Part shown: positions 22,441-33,269 of the stretch, one piece after another | How positions within the stretch are numbered: the stretch's first letter is position 1 | How the letters are laid out: the number at the start of each line of letters is the position of its first letter | Assembly (NCBI GenBank): GCA_015680685.1 | Contig: MNCI01023402.1 | Location: forward strand, 346,705 to 410,704 | Direction of reading: 5' to 3' | DNA length: 64,000 nucleotides | Source of the DNA: Gnetum montanum | Lineage: Eukaryota > Streptophyta > Gnetopsida > Gnetales > Gnetaceae | The notes under the pieces: generated by a model | What the model saw: the letters and a program-made list of their open reading frames with translations, nothing else | Database searches by the model: none | What the model was told of the DNA's origin: nothing | Program-made: the position numbers and the translations under genes

Positions 22441-25193
22441 TTAATATCATTGGCATGAAATTCTAGGGATGTGGGCCTCGATTGTTGAGGTTGTGGGGAC
22501 AGTACTACATAAATGGACAACTCATCTACGGGAAGGTCCTCACTAACAGGAATCGAAGTCAACATACACACAAGAGCTTCCCGATGTACCAGTGAGGTCA
22601 TTACTAGATCGTACAGGCTTAAGGAGGTGTTCTTTTGTTTCAAAGCCTGTGTGACTTGGGTCAATGCACTCACTAGATCCTTACCATTTGGGATGCTCTT
22701 GTCTGTGGAGACTTGGTCCATTTGACCCAGCATTCGTATCTCTCATGGAGGGATTCTTGTGTTAGTAACTAGGGATGTTGAGTTTGGGACACTGAGAGTG
22801 CCGGTATTCTTGTCTCGATGACTTGTGCTAGGCTCACTGGTGGATGGAACCATAGGAACAGCATTTAGTGGTATGGGCTTTGGTGGTCCCAATTCATGCT
22901 CATGATGTTCTTTTTCCAGGCACTCTCTTGTCAGCCTATTAACAAGGCACTCTCGCAAGGGTTGTGGGGGAACTGTAGGGGGTTGCATGTCAGGGTGTTT
23001 TGGCACCCAGATCACAAAGGGAGTGGGTTGGATTTCTGATGGCATGGTTGCTACTGCGACAGAAGGAGGTATGTAAACGACGAATGGTTATTGTGGTGCA
23101 GGGAATGTGCGTATGACAAAAGGGGTTTGGGGAGGTGTTGAGGTAGATGTAGTTTCAGAAGGCCTGCAAATTACAAAAGGTTTTTAAGGGATGTCTTGTC
23201 CATTGTCCACATGGATAGTGTTAATCACATATGCTGCATCGTTAGTATTGAGAGGATCCTTGTAGACCCCCATGGGTTGATTTTGGGGCTTTACTGGGTT
23301 TGCCTCATCAAATACTATTTCACCCCTGTCAATCATGCGTTGTATATCTTGTTTTAAGGTGAAGCAATAATCAGTTTCGTGTCCACATCGTTGGTGATAT
23401 TCACAAAACCTGTCCAACCTAAAGCCTCTTGGAACTGGGGGCTCATTGGTTGTTGCTAAAGTTGGATTTTTAGCCAACTCACAGAATCGATCGTGTTTTT
23501 CGGACACCGCTAGGAACATTTGTTTATGTTTGATTAACCCAACCCTTAGAAGTTGATATAACAATTGTGAAGGCTTCATAGGCAAGGGTGTGTATTGGGT
23601 AGGATCGTTTTGTTCAAATGTACGAGTGTGACCCATGTTTGTGATTTTAGTTGAGGAAGATTCAGGTGTAAGCGTAGATGTGGTTCTTTCATGGTTGCTT
23701 GGAGCAGTGGGTTGTTTTCCTTTCTATCCTAAATTGCTAGGTTGGCCTGTCTCCACCACCGCTACTACCGTCGTTTTGGATTTATCCTTATCCTTCCTCA
23801 TATGTTGGCTCCTAAAGGTTAAGTAAGCTAGGTCGTTACTTGCTTGCGCCACCTCTTCTATGTTCTTAATTTGTGCGAATGCTTGACTCAAAGTAAGGGC
23901 ACTCAAATAATAAAGTTTTGATTTAATGAAGTCATTCATGATAGCCTTAAGGATGGTAAGCAAGTATGTTTTAGGGAGATGGGCTCGTGAAGTTCATTCA
24001 GGGCTGCACTCCACCTTTGGATAAATTTTTTTACTAGCTCTAACAGCGCCTGTTTGATCTGAATCAAACCATCTAGTATGGCTTCAGGCTTTAAATTATA
24101 TTTGAAACGAGTAACAAACTGATGTAACAAATCCTCTAGAGAGGATATGGAGTTACAGGGTAAAGCTCGGTACTAGTCTAAGGCTTTTCCTGTCAAGGAC
24201 ATAGCAAATACACGTAGAATTACATGAGGCCAAGCCTGAAGCAATAGATATTCTAGTCGAAATGTTACCAGATGGGCATTTGCATCTCCCTCTCCATTGT
24301 ATTTGGCTAGTTGAGGTAATGAGATTCCTGATGGTAAGGTTAATGGTGGAACTGAAGGGTTGATTGGGTCATCTTGGTAGAAGTCCAGCACCTTGACTTC
24401 CTCAATGTTTGTAGCTTTAAGGCACTTTACCTCCTCAATAAGTGAGTGCATCATTTTCTTTGTGTCTTCCCACTCTTGGGCGGTAGGTGGACTATCTAGT
24501 TCAGTAGATTACGATTGGTAGTAGTTTGATTGTTGCATTGTCTGTGGAAAGGGAGACTGTTGGATTGTCAGTTGTTGTGGTGGAGCAACATTCAGAGATG
24601 GGATTGCAAGGTGTGGTACATTGTAGTGAGTAGGTTGGTGTTGCTAAACAGGTGGTGAAACCCACTATCCAGCCACAGGTTGTGAGGTGGCACCCTGAAT
24701 GTGTTGGGCTGAAGTAATCAAAGGTGCTCCATGGGTTTGTACTTGTGGTATGTAGTGGGTGGATGGCATCCCAATTACTTGAGGTTGGAAGATTGATCCT
24801 ACATTAGTTTGAGGAAGTGGTTTGTTGGGACTGTACTCGTGGAGGAGAGGGTAATGTGGTGACTGGAGGTATGATGGAGATGGACGTATCAGATTGAATG
24901 TTGGGCATGGAGAAGGTGGGAATGGAAGTGGGTACTTCCTATAGAGAAACCGGTGCTTAAGTGTTTGCGGATAAAGGAGGAAGTATGGTTTCTTTCATGA
25001 ATGGTTGGAATGATGGGTTTGTATGGGCATGAGGAATGATGGTATGGTATGAATCCTCATGCTCAGATTGGGCTGCAAATTCATCTTCCTCATCTCCGCT
25101 CTGAGGCTCTATCAGAGGTGGCTGTAAGATTTGATTCCTTGCCATGAGAAGCTGAGATATGAGTCGATGATGGGGCTCAAAAAGGGGAATCAT
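22441..25193 (-). pseudogene. E2 gag remnant
   Basis: Runs from about 25,193 (MIPLFEPHHRLISQLLMARN) down to 22,441 in several frames. Pieces: a coiled, acidic N-terminal part; proline/glutamine-rich sequence (24,500-24,950) with stops; a gag core at 24,454-23,724 (LAKYNGEGDANAHLVTFRLE, VTRFKYNLKPEAI, QRWSAALNELHEPI); then the CEYHQRCGHETDYC motif near 23,400 followed by LKQDIQRMID. That last motif is a zinc-knuckle variant characteristic of Tat-branch gag. A proline-rich linker leads to the protease. Several stops and frameshifts are present. Gag forms the particle and binds element RNA. Confidence 0.75.
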
Positions 25194-25504
25194 GTCAAAT
25201 ACTGAGGGAGTGAACTCACAACCTCCCTTATAAATGAGCTCATAGTTTTACTTTGCTTATCTTTCTATGCGATCAATAGGCAATTTAGCTTGAATCTTCA
25301 CACAAATGAAGTTATATTGTTCTGGTAAGAGGATTGCATAGGTAGGGTCCTTGCCCTATAGCCTAAGTGACTGGCGAGTTGAACCTTGAGGGTTTATCTC
25401 TTCAATGAAAGTTATGGGTTCTATTGCAATCACAAGTTTTGAGGTCCTAGCCCCAAATTCAGAGATCTGCAGTGTCACTATGTTGATCTGGGAAGATTCC
25501 ATAG

Positions 25505-25770
25505 TGGCTTGAGTAAACTGGGCTTGACAAGCTGGGTGTGAGTAAACTAGGCTTGACAAGTTGGGCATGAGTGAGCTGGCTTGACAAGCTAGGCGTGAGT
25601 CAGCTGGCTTGACAAGCTGAGTGTGAGTAAACTGGGCTTGACAAGCCGAGAATGAGTAAACTGGGCTTGACAAGCCAGGCGTGAGTGAGTTGGCTTGACA
25701 AGCCAGGCATGAGTGAGTTGGCTTGACAAGCCAAGCGTGAGTGAACTGGGCTTAACAAGCCAAGCATGTA
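25505..25770. repeat. Nine-unit array of GGCTTGACAAGCC palindromes, period 28-29 bp
   Basis: Units at 25,521, 25,550, 25,578, 25,606, 25,635, 25,664, 25,692, 25,720 and 25,749, with spacings alternating 28 and 29. The core GGCTTG-A-CAAGCC is a perfect inverted repeat around one base, best preserved in units 5-8. Between cores the sequence reads GTGAGTAAACT or GCGTGAGTGAGTT. It lies in the E2 leader between 5' LTR and gag. Related units occur in both E2 LTRs, for example 15,755-15,820 and 27,755-27,815. Confidence 0.85.
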
Positions 25771-26135
25771 CCAGGCAAGATGTAGGTTACAAGTACTGAG
25801 AGGAGCTCGCTATGATCAGTTGATGGTGGTGGTGGGAACGTTACTTGGCAAGTTATTTATGAAGCGGCTTGTTTAAGTAGTGTGTGTACGTTGTTTGGGT
25901 TCTGATGATGCAATTGCAGAGTTTGAAGTGCTAGCCGTAAAGTAAGAGTTTTGCAGGGTTGTACACCCGATTAATTTAGTGTGAGCAAACTAGGTTTAGC
26001 GTGAGCAGACTAGGGTGGGCTTGAGCAAGCTTGGCTTGAGTTCAGCACCTGGTCTGTGTAGCATTTAATAGGTAGTGTGATAAACATTTTGACGGGACGG
26101 TAAACAAGTCAGCTCTCCTTCTAGAGCCAATTTAC
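25771..26135 (-). other. E2 leader and candidate primer-binding site
   Basis: Directly inside the 5' LTR the minus strand reads GTAAATTGGCTCTAGAAGG. The TTGGCTCTAGAAGG portion sits where a PBS is expected. I cannot assign the tRNA with confidence. The rest of the interval is non-coding leader with scattered GAGCAAGC/GGCTTGAG half-units. Confidence 0.45.
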
Positions 26136-27911
26136 TGTGTTAACCGAAATCGTCGGCGTGAGGCTAGAAAGGAAAAACATATGCTGAAAGATTGCCAGAG
26201 AGACACAACCGACCCTGCCTTCGTGTGAGGGTAAGCTGGAAAAAAATGAAGGCAGAGTGCCTTGGATGGTCTGCACGCAAATTAACCAAGGACTTCCCCG
26301 AGCATAAGCTATGGCTTGTGCTGGGGTTATCATAACTGGTGACGTACAAAATGTAAACAAAGCGTAATCGCAACGACATATACAAAAGCGTAAAATAGAT
26401 AAAAATAGAGCAAATAATGTAATGCAAGGGAATAATGAACTGTATTGTATTACTTAACAAGGATGTGCACCGGTCAAAGCATAGTTGCATGTGTGTGGAT
26501 GGCAAGTCAAGCGCTAAGCCCCAGAGTGATGTGTTTACAGGTGCTTGAATGCTAGGAGTCACATGCGCCCGAGCGTCCAAAGTTGCTAGTCGATGCTCCC
26601 AAAATCGTCAACCTCCAAAATTGTCGACCCCGTTTATGTGAATGGATGGGGTATTTATAAGGTTTGGCTAGGCTCAGGTGTGGAATTCATGGATGAGATC
26701 AATGGTTGAGAGATCAGAGGGAAACAGATCGTGTGACAAGTGTTTGATGGACAAGTGTGTGTGAATTGGACGTGCGTAGGTAGGCTACGTTCTTAACTGG
26801 ATGCACTGTATCTTACAGCGTGTATTGGCTTACGCAAGCTAGTTTACGCCCATAGAAGCAAATACAATTTGGAGCGTAAGAGCTTGACAAGCTCACAAAT
26901 GGTGAAAATTTACAATAAAAATGATAGTGTACAACAAGAGAAATTGACTCCGGTTCACTTGAAACTTCTTGATCCATGGATTGACTACTGCAGGGTGCTA
27001 ATGTGAGTGGTTTTGTGGCTGTTTGAGGCATTTTTATTACACAAAAGCTTCCAGCATGAGTTTATTTTGTCTTGGCGTGTCCTCAGCATGTGTTTGGCGT
27101 GCTTTTTTCTAGGTGTGATCAGTACTCACACTAGACTCACGCTGCCAACGTGAGCTCAACGTGACCTGAGCATGACCTGGGCGTAAGTAAAATGAAAATG
27201 ATACATTTCACACCAATTTTCGATCTTTGAAGCCTATTCTTTGAGCACAACAATTGCCTGACTGTGGTTGACCCTCAGAGTGAAATGCATGTTGAAAACT
27301 GAGCTTGGGTGTGCCTCAATTTGAGCCACTTTTGGTAGCTCACGCTGCCAGCATGAGCTGAGCGTGACCCCAGAGTAACCTGAGCGTGAGTAACAAAATC
27401 TTTGTGATTTTGGACCTGAAGTCTAGAATTCTGGAGGCTGGGACTTGAAGTAGTCATCAATGGACCTTGAGGATGACTTACATCTTCGAAGTCAAACCAT
27501 TTTGACTCGATTTTAAGGCTCTTGGAGTTTATTCACACTGGGCGTGATCAGTACTCACGCTGGACTCACACTGCCAGCGTGAGTTGAACGTGACCTGAGC
27601 GTGACTAAGAAAATTTGTGCAATCTGGCCTGAAATCTGAACTCCTGAATGCTAAAACTTTGAAGTGGACAACAGTGGCCGTATGAAGATGACTTGCACCC
27701 TCAGATTGCACCATCTTTAACTTAATCTTGAAGTCGTTGGAGTTTCTCACGCTGAGGGCAAGCCCAGCTTGACAAGCCCAATGTGAGAAAGCTTGGCTTG
27801 ACAAGCCCGCCTTGAGTTTCATGCCTTAGCCAAATTTTTGCCTCCTAAAAACTCAAAAGGCTCTGATTTATTCTCGTTTCAAAGTGTTAGGCTGAAATTA
27901 GTGGTGTTTCA
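26136..27911 (-). repeat. E2 5' LTR (element sense)
   Basis: 1,776 bp, partner of 14,152-15,916. The plus strand runs TGTGTTAACC to GGTGTTTCA. Dyads lie at 27,136-27,154, 27,339-27,357 and 27,565-27,583 in the same relative places as in the other LTR. Half-sites and CpG sites differ between the two LTRs mostly by transitions. Its right edge is followed by the CCTAC target duplication copy and then by E1 protease sequence. Confidence 0.85.
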
Positions 27912-28460
27912 CCTACTCCTCCAACTTTCTCTATTTCCTCTTTATCTGAATCCCCTTCAAACCAAAATACTTCTTGAATCCATACTATAATGCTAACACA
28001 TGTTATATATGATAAGATTCGAGTTGGTAACTTGCCCAGAAAGTTAGTTGATCCTGAGAGTCCCCTTGTTTACTTGCAAATTGCTAGGAATGAGCCTTGT
28101 AAAGCTTTTCTTGACTCTAGTTCCAATGTTAATTTGATCTCGCATGAGATGTACACAATGTGAAACCTCCCTCCTTGAAGAAGAACAACATCTGATTGGA
28201 ACTAGTGGACTAGTCCATCACTGTTCCATTGGAATTGGTTAAGGACATCATCATCACTGTTTGTGGGTGGTCATATCCCACCGATTTCTTAGTAATCAAA
28301 GTGAACAACTACAAAGGAAACTTTCCAATTATTATGGGAAGGGTGTGGTTAAGTACTGTTGATGCCAAATTGAGCATTAGAGATCTTTCCTTAGAGATAT
28401 CAAAAAAAAATTGGAAAGATCAAGAAGAAGAGAGTTCCATGTATCGCATATAGCAATTCA
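27912..28460 (+). pseudogene. E1 gag tail and aspartic protease remnant
   Basis: E1 coding sequence resumes directly after E2. Around 28,015-28,160 the frame reads DKIRVGNLPRKLVDPE, IARNEPCKAFLDSSSNVNLI and SHEMY. FLDSSSNVNLI is the protease active-site block (normally LDLGA/SSVNLI-like), with the catalytic D kept but the next glycine replaced by serine. At 28,229-28,453 the frame continues with an FxVIKVNNYKGNFPIIMGRVWL segment, matching the protease C-terminal part (usually ILGRPFL). Stops lie between. Confidence 0.65.
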
Positions 28461-30240
28461 AGGTGTCATTGTGTGTAGAAGTTATGGTCAATAGAGAAAA
28501 CATATTCTCTGCATGCAAGTAGTGTGCACCAAAAGATGATATCTAGAGATGTCTATATGCAGCAACCACAAAATAACAAGACACCCAATGACTAACAGCT
28601 GATTCTAGCCATAGTACATTATGCATGGAACCTACTGAGGGCCTAACGTACAAATATGTTGCAAGTATGGATGAACTCAAGCAAGTTTATCACTAGATCT
28701 CTGAAGGAGCAAATGATGATGCCAATTGGGGTGAGCTGGAAATTCCTAGCAATTTTAAATAAGAGCCCCTTGAGTTGAAGACAATACCTGCTAGAATGGA
28801 GTACATATTTATGAAAAATGGAAGGTCGATTATCATTGATGCCAAACTTGCTACAGAACAAAAGAGAAACTTGATAAAAGTTATGGAAAAATAGTCAGCA
28901 TCCTTTGCCTGGTCATATTTTGAACTCACCAGGATAGATCCAAGAATATGCCAGCATCGAATATACACTGACCCCACCGTCAAGTCGAAACAACAGCCGC
29001 AACAACATTTGAAGCCCAAGTTAAAGTAGATTGTTAAAGAGGAGATTGAACAACTCCTCAAGGTGGAATTCATCTACCCTGTCATAGATAGTGAATGGGT
29101 AAGTTCACTTGTGATTGTACCCAAGAAGGGAGGCAATGGCGAGTGTGCATTGACTTCCAGCTACTCAACATGGCAAATTTCAAGGATCATTTTCCATTGT
29201 CTTTCATCAACCAAGTGTTGGACACCATTTTGGGGCATAGCTATTACAACGTTTTGGACAATTATAGTGGCTATAACCAAATCCAGATTGCAATAGAAGA
29301 CTAGGCAAAGACAACTTTCACAAGTTCTTGTGGGACTTTTGCTTATCGTCAGATGCCATTTGGTCTATGTAATGCCCCAACCACATTTCAATGATTAGTT
29401 CTCAGCATTTTTCAACAACAAATTAGTAGTAGGGTAGAAGTCTTTATGGATGATTTTTCTACCTACGAAGCTACGTTCGAGCAAGCCTTGGACCATCTTG
29501 AGCAAGTGTTGAAGAGATGTGTCGAAACAAACATCTGGCTTAATTGGAAAAAGAGCCATCTTATGGTCTAAGAAGGCATAGTCTTGGGGCATCACATTTC
29601 AAAAGCAGGAATTGAGGTAGACCCTGAAAAAATAAGGGTCATATAAGGAATAACCCGCCACCCAAAACAGTCAAAGAAGTGCAGTCATTTCTTGGTCATA
29701 CTAGCTACTACCAGCACTTCATCGAGAATGTTTACAAAATCACCAAGCCATTGGTAGAATTGACAAAGAAGGATGCATCGTTCATCTAGATCCCTACATT
29801 TGAAGTAGCATTTTAGCAATTGAAGCAAAAGCTTGTTGAAACCCCCATTCTTCAAGCACCAGATTGGTCCAGACCATTTCATGTGATGACCAATGCATCG
29901 AATTATGCTTTAGGGGCAGTGCTTATGCAGATGGATGATCAACATGTCCATATTACATTCACAATGCAAGCCAGAGCATTACAGGTGCACAATTGAACTA
30001 CACCACCATAGAAAAAGAGTTGATGGTAGTGGTGTTCACCTTAGAGAAGTTTAGGTACTATATGCTTGGCTACAAACTGTTTGTGCACACAGATCATAGC
30101 ACCATCCAATTTCTAATGAATAAACCAATGTGATCCCTCGTGTCATATGGTGGCTCGTGATTTTGCAAGAGTTCGATCTCATGATGATACATTGAAAAGG
30201 TGTGGAGAATATGGTCGTAGATCACTTATCGTGACTAAGA
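28461..30240 (+). pseudogene. E1 reverse transcriptase and RNase H remnant
   Basis: After a poorly conserved linker (28,461-29,030), RT blocks appear: EEIEQLLKVEFIYPV at 29,040, WVSSLVIVPKKGGNG at 29,096, a frameshift, WRVCIDFQLLNMANFKDHFP at 29,137, NYSGYNQIQIAI at 29,260, a stop, FAYRQMPFGLCNAPTTFQ at 29,340, the catalytic-site block VFMDDFS at 29,440 and EGIVLGHHISKAGIEVDPEK at 29,572. RNase H follows, with TNASNYALGAVLMQ near 29,890 and YMLGYKLFVHTDHSTIQF near 30,060. The VFMDD form and the EGIVLGH block are typical of Athila-branch elements. At least four stops or frameshifts interrupt it. Confidence 0.78.
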
Positions 30241-30539
30241 TGGGATGACAAGGAGAAAGAGAGCCCTTTATCTGACCAATTCCCTGACAAGTATCTCCTT
30301 GCAAGGGCTATTAATACACAATTGTCCAATGAACCAACATGGTATGACACCATCCTCACTTATCTGCTCAAGTAAGAACTACCACAAGGGTTGGACACTA
30401 GAAAGAAACAATAGTTTCTTCACTAGGTCAAACATTTTATGGAGATTAATGGAAACCTTTACAAAGTCTGTTCCAATGGCCTGGTACGTTGGTGTGCTCC
30501 TGATACAGATCAACTACACATTCTCCAGGATGCTCAAAA

Positions 30540-31830
30540 GGTCCTTGTGGGGGCCATTATGCTAAAAGACACATGGCCATAAAATCCTCATGGCAATGTA
30601 TTATTGGCCAACAATCTTCAGGGATGCACATCAATTCATCCATGCTTGTGATCATTGCCAAAGAGATGATGGAATGATAGCTTGAATGGACGGACCACAA
30701 CAATGGATACAACCTCTCAAGCCATTCGATATTTGGGGCATTAACTTTATGGGTCCCATCGCACCTTTATCAAATGGAAAGGCATATATAATAGTCGCAG
30801 TTGACTATTGAACCAAGTGGGACTGGGAAAACAATGAACAGACAACAGACACATTGTTTCCCTCTAGCATACTTAGTAATTATAGCCTGCAGAATTTGAC
30901 CAAATCGCACGTGAACACCTGTGATTTGTATGGTTAGGAGTACGGGTACCTTGCAACTCATCATTGGCATCGTCACCGACTGTACATCCACCATTGCTGC
31001 TTGGTTTGTACAACAAAACATTGTAAATAGGTTTGGTGTACCTCGTGTGTTAATTTTTGATAATGGAACTCATTTTACAAGTGCCACTTTCCAAAAACTG
31101 ATGCAGTTCTTAGGGGTTGAACTTAAACTCACAACACCATATCACCCCCAAGCCAATAGTCAAGCTGAGGTTACTAATCAGGAGATTACAAAAATCCTAA
31201 CACGTACCATTAGCAAATACCAAAGGGACTAAAGCACTAACTTAAATGATGTCCTTTGGGCCTATTGCTCCACATGGAAGCTTCCCATAGGTTATTCTCC
31301 CTATAAGCTTGTGTACGGAAAACTACCAACATTGCCCATCTAATCCGAGCTTCGTACACTCTCTACAACCTGTGACCTTGATCTAAATCTCAGTCTAGCA
31401 CAAAAAGAACCATTGATGAACCTTAACTTGCTAGATGAAAATCGGTTAATGGCCCTATCATCCAACGAAATGCATAAGGCATTCAACAAGAAATTCCATG
31501 ACCTCAAAATAAGAAAAGTCAAGTTCCAAGTAGGAGACAAGGTTCTCTATTGGAATCCTGCACATGTACCCCAATGAACCAAATTTCAAACATTGTGGAA
31601 AGGACCTTACATCATTGACGAGACTTTTCCATCTGGAGCCATGATCATCTACAAACCTAATAGCCCAAATAAGAAACAATTAGTCAACATTCAACAAATA
31701 AAACATTTCCATGAGCTCAAGCCAACCAACTCAACAAACACCTCGCCAGATGGACAACCACGCTCAATCTTTCAGATCTCTCCCTTCCAACTTAGTCGTG
31801 GGGAAGATGGCCATCCATATTAACACCTCT
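30540..31830 (+). pseudogene. E1 integrase remnant, interrupted by LTR-derived sequence
   Basis: Zinc region H-x3-H near 30,550 and CDHC near 30,650. The first catalytic segment is [20 protein letters not shown] at 30,733, followed by VAVDY, a stop and TKW. It is interrupted at about 30,820-30,975 by U5/PBS-like sequence, then resumes with NRFGVPRVLIFDNGTHFT at 31,027 and PYHPQANSQAEVTNQEI at 31,138, supplying the second Asp and the Glu. WAYCSTWKLPIGYSPYKLVY follows near 31,258. A C-terminal part with VGDKVLYWNPAHVP and LWKGPYIIDETFPSGA (GPY-type) ends at the stop near 31,820. Inactive. Confidence 0.78.
30820..30975 (+). repeat. U5-PBS fragment embedded in E1 integrase
   Basis: Matches 11,432-11,597 (end of the E1 5' LTR plus PBS) by eye: GGGACT, an A-rich stretch, CACATTGTTT, TACTTAGTAATTATAG, ATGGTTAG, GGGTACCTTGCAACTCATCA, then TTGGCATCGTCACCG, a PBS-like sequence. 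Integrase reading on each side lines up if this piece is excluded. Short shared sequences (AAGTGGGACT on the left, ACCG/GACT on the right) lie at the joins. Confidence 0.7.
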
Positions 31831-33269
31831 TGTGGCTCCTCAATCTTTTGACCTTTTTTGGTTTACACATTTTTGATTTTACAACTTTTTGTTTTCATCT
31901 TCTTTGTTTTACATATTTGTATTTTTAAGGTTATTGATCTTTTCTTAGTTTTTGTTTTACACCATTATTAATATATTCAATATCTATTGTCTACTCTTTT
32001 ACTTTCTTTTATGGTTATGTTTGATGTGTTTCTCCATTGTTTCTGCTAATAAGGTGACAGGTATAATGGTAATGCACTACTCAATGGTGGTATGCTTCAT
32101 TTGTAATTTGGTTGTTGATGTTTGGTTTTTAACTTTGAATGTCATTACTGACAACTAGAACATGGTTTCTTTTCATGTAATAGGCAGTGAGTCCACATCA
32201 TCCACCCATCCACATACTCTATGATTTTTCCTAGTTTTGGAAGTGTGCAGTCTCTTCTTCATTAGTGCAACTTTAATAAATTGGTGACTTGTGTAGTTTT
32301 CGAAATTGGGAATGAATCAAAGATTTGGATAGGGTGTGGCTTTAAAGAGATGTTGTATTCTTCGTGTTTTTTTTGTTTTCCTGTGTGCAGGAGTGTTCTC
32401 ATAAGCTTCTCACTATTTCGCGTCATTTCATAATAGGAAGTCAAATAAGTCCTTACATGGTGTGGTTCTCATCACAAAAAAAAAAGATGAGGATTCAAAG
32501 CATATCCCTTGGACAAAATAAATGCAAAAAATGCATGGGTCTTTACATGGTGTGGTTCCCATTCAAAAAAAAAACCATGGGAATTCAAAGCACACCCCTT
32601 AGACCAAATAAATGGGCTATAAGCACTGGTTATGAGACTTGTCTTGTCTCCTCTAACTAAGGCCCTTTCTCACTTCCTACCTTCACTCCAATTTGAAATG
32701 GTGGTTGTTTTGTGGAAGCATTCTTGTGTCTCAAGGGATGGACTAGCCTTTAAATGTCGATGCAAAGTTACTGAAAGTGGTTGGTTTTGATCTAGATTGA
32801 GGATGGATCCTACCAAGTCATTTAATTACAAACTCCACAAGGGATTGCATGTGACCACAATTAAGAACTCCATTCCACTCTCTTTGTCATCCAACTATGC
32901 TTTTCATGCCTCACCTCACTGTCAGTTTCATGTTTTGATTCAATATTCTAGTTTGATGTGTCAGATTTCTCAGTCAGTTATTTTTGGATTTTTGTACTTA
33001 ACTTTCTGTAACCAATAATCATCCATAGTGCCCATGGACTCCTTAGTTTGAAGTTATGCAAGGGCATAAAAGGCCTATGCCTACTTTGGGGAGAACCCAC
33101 TTGCATATCTTTTGGTTTGGTTAAGTTAAGTTATTTAGCCTTAGACATTGTTATAATCAAATTCTTTTTATTTACCCCATCCATGTCATCCAATTGTACG
33201 CACCTTCATAATTGTTTGTAATGAACTCCTTTTTATTGTTGTGAATACCCTCTTTTCAGTATTCCTTGT
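31831..33269 (+). other. E1 3' non-coding region
   Basis: T-rich sequence after the integrase stop with no recognised coding. It includes a diverged two-unit duplication at about 32,451-32,620 (TTTACATGGTGTGGTTC, A-run, GGAATTCAAAGCA, AAATAAATG). Athila elements can carry an env-like frame here. I see none. The region is interrupted at 33,270 by a solo LTR and continues at 34,162. Confidence 0.5.

Larger units (their letters stand above)
14152..27911 (-). mobile_element. E2: Tat/Ogre-like Ty3/gypsy retrotransposon nested in E1
   Basis: Termini are TG (14,152) and CA (27,911). Flanks CCTAT (14,147-14,151) and CCTAC (27,912-27,916) are a 5-bp target duplication with one change. The element reads on the minus strand: 5' LTR 26,136-27,911, leader with a tandem array, gag, protease, spacer, RT, RNase H, second archaeal-type RNase H, integrase, a long 3' region with an antisense frame, then 3' LTR 14,152-15,916. 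Lineage evidence is the gag CxYHxxxGHxTxxC-type motif, RT blocks MPFGLKNVGATYQ and YVDD, and the extra RNase H, a hallmark of the Tat branch. Total length is 13.76 kb including N bases. Confidence 0.88.

Noticed and set aside
25505-25770. Regular palindromic repeat array resembling a CRISPR
   Set aside because: The period is 28-29 bp in total, leaving no room for unique spacers; inter-core sequence is itself repeated; the setting is a plant retrotransposon leader with no cas genes.
31831-33269. An env-like gene in E1 after integrase
   Set aside because: Some Athila elements have one, but here only short frames occur and none shows a signal peptide plus membrane segment arrangement I could support.
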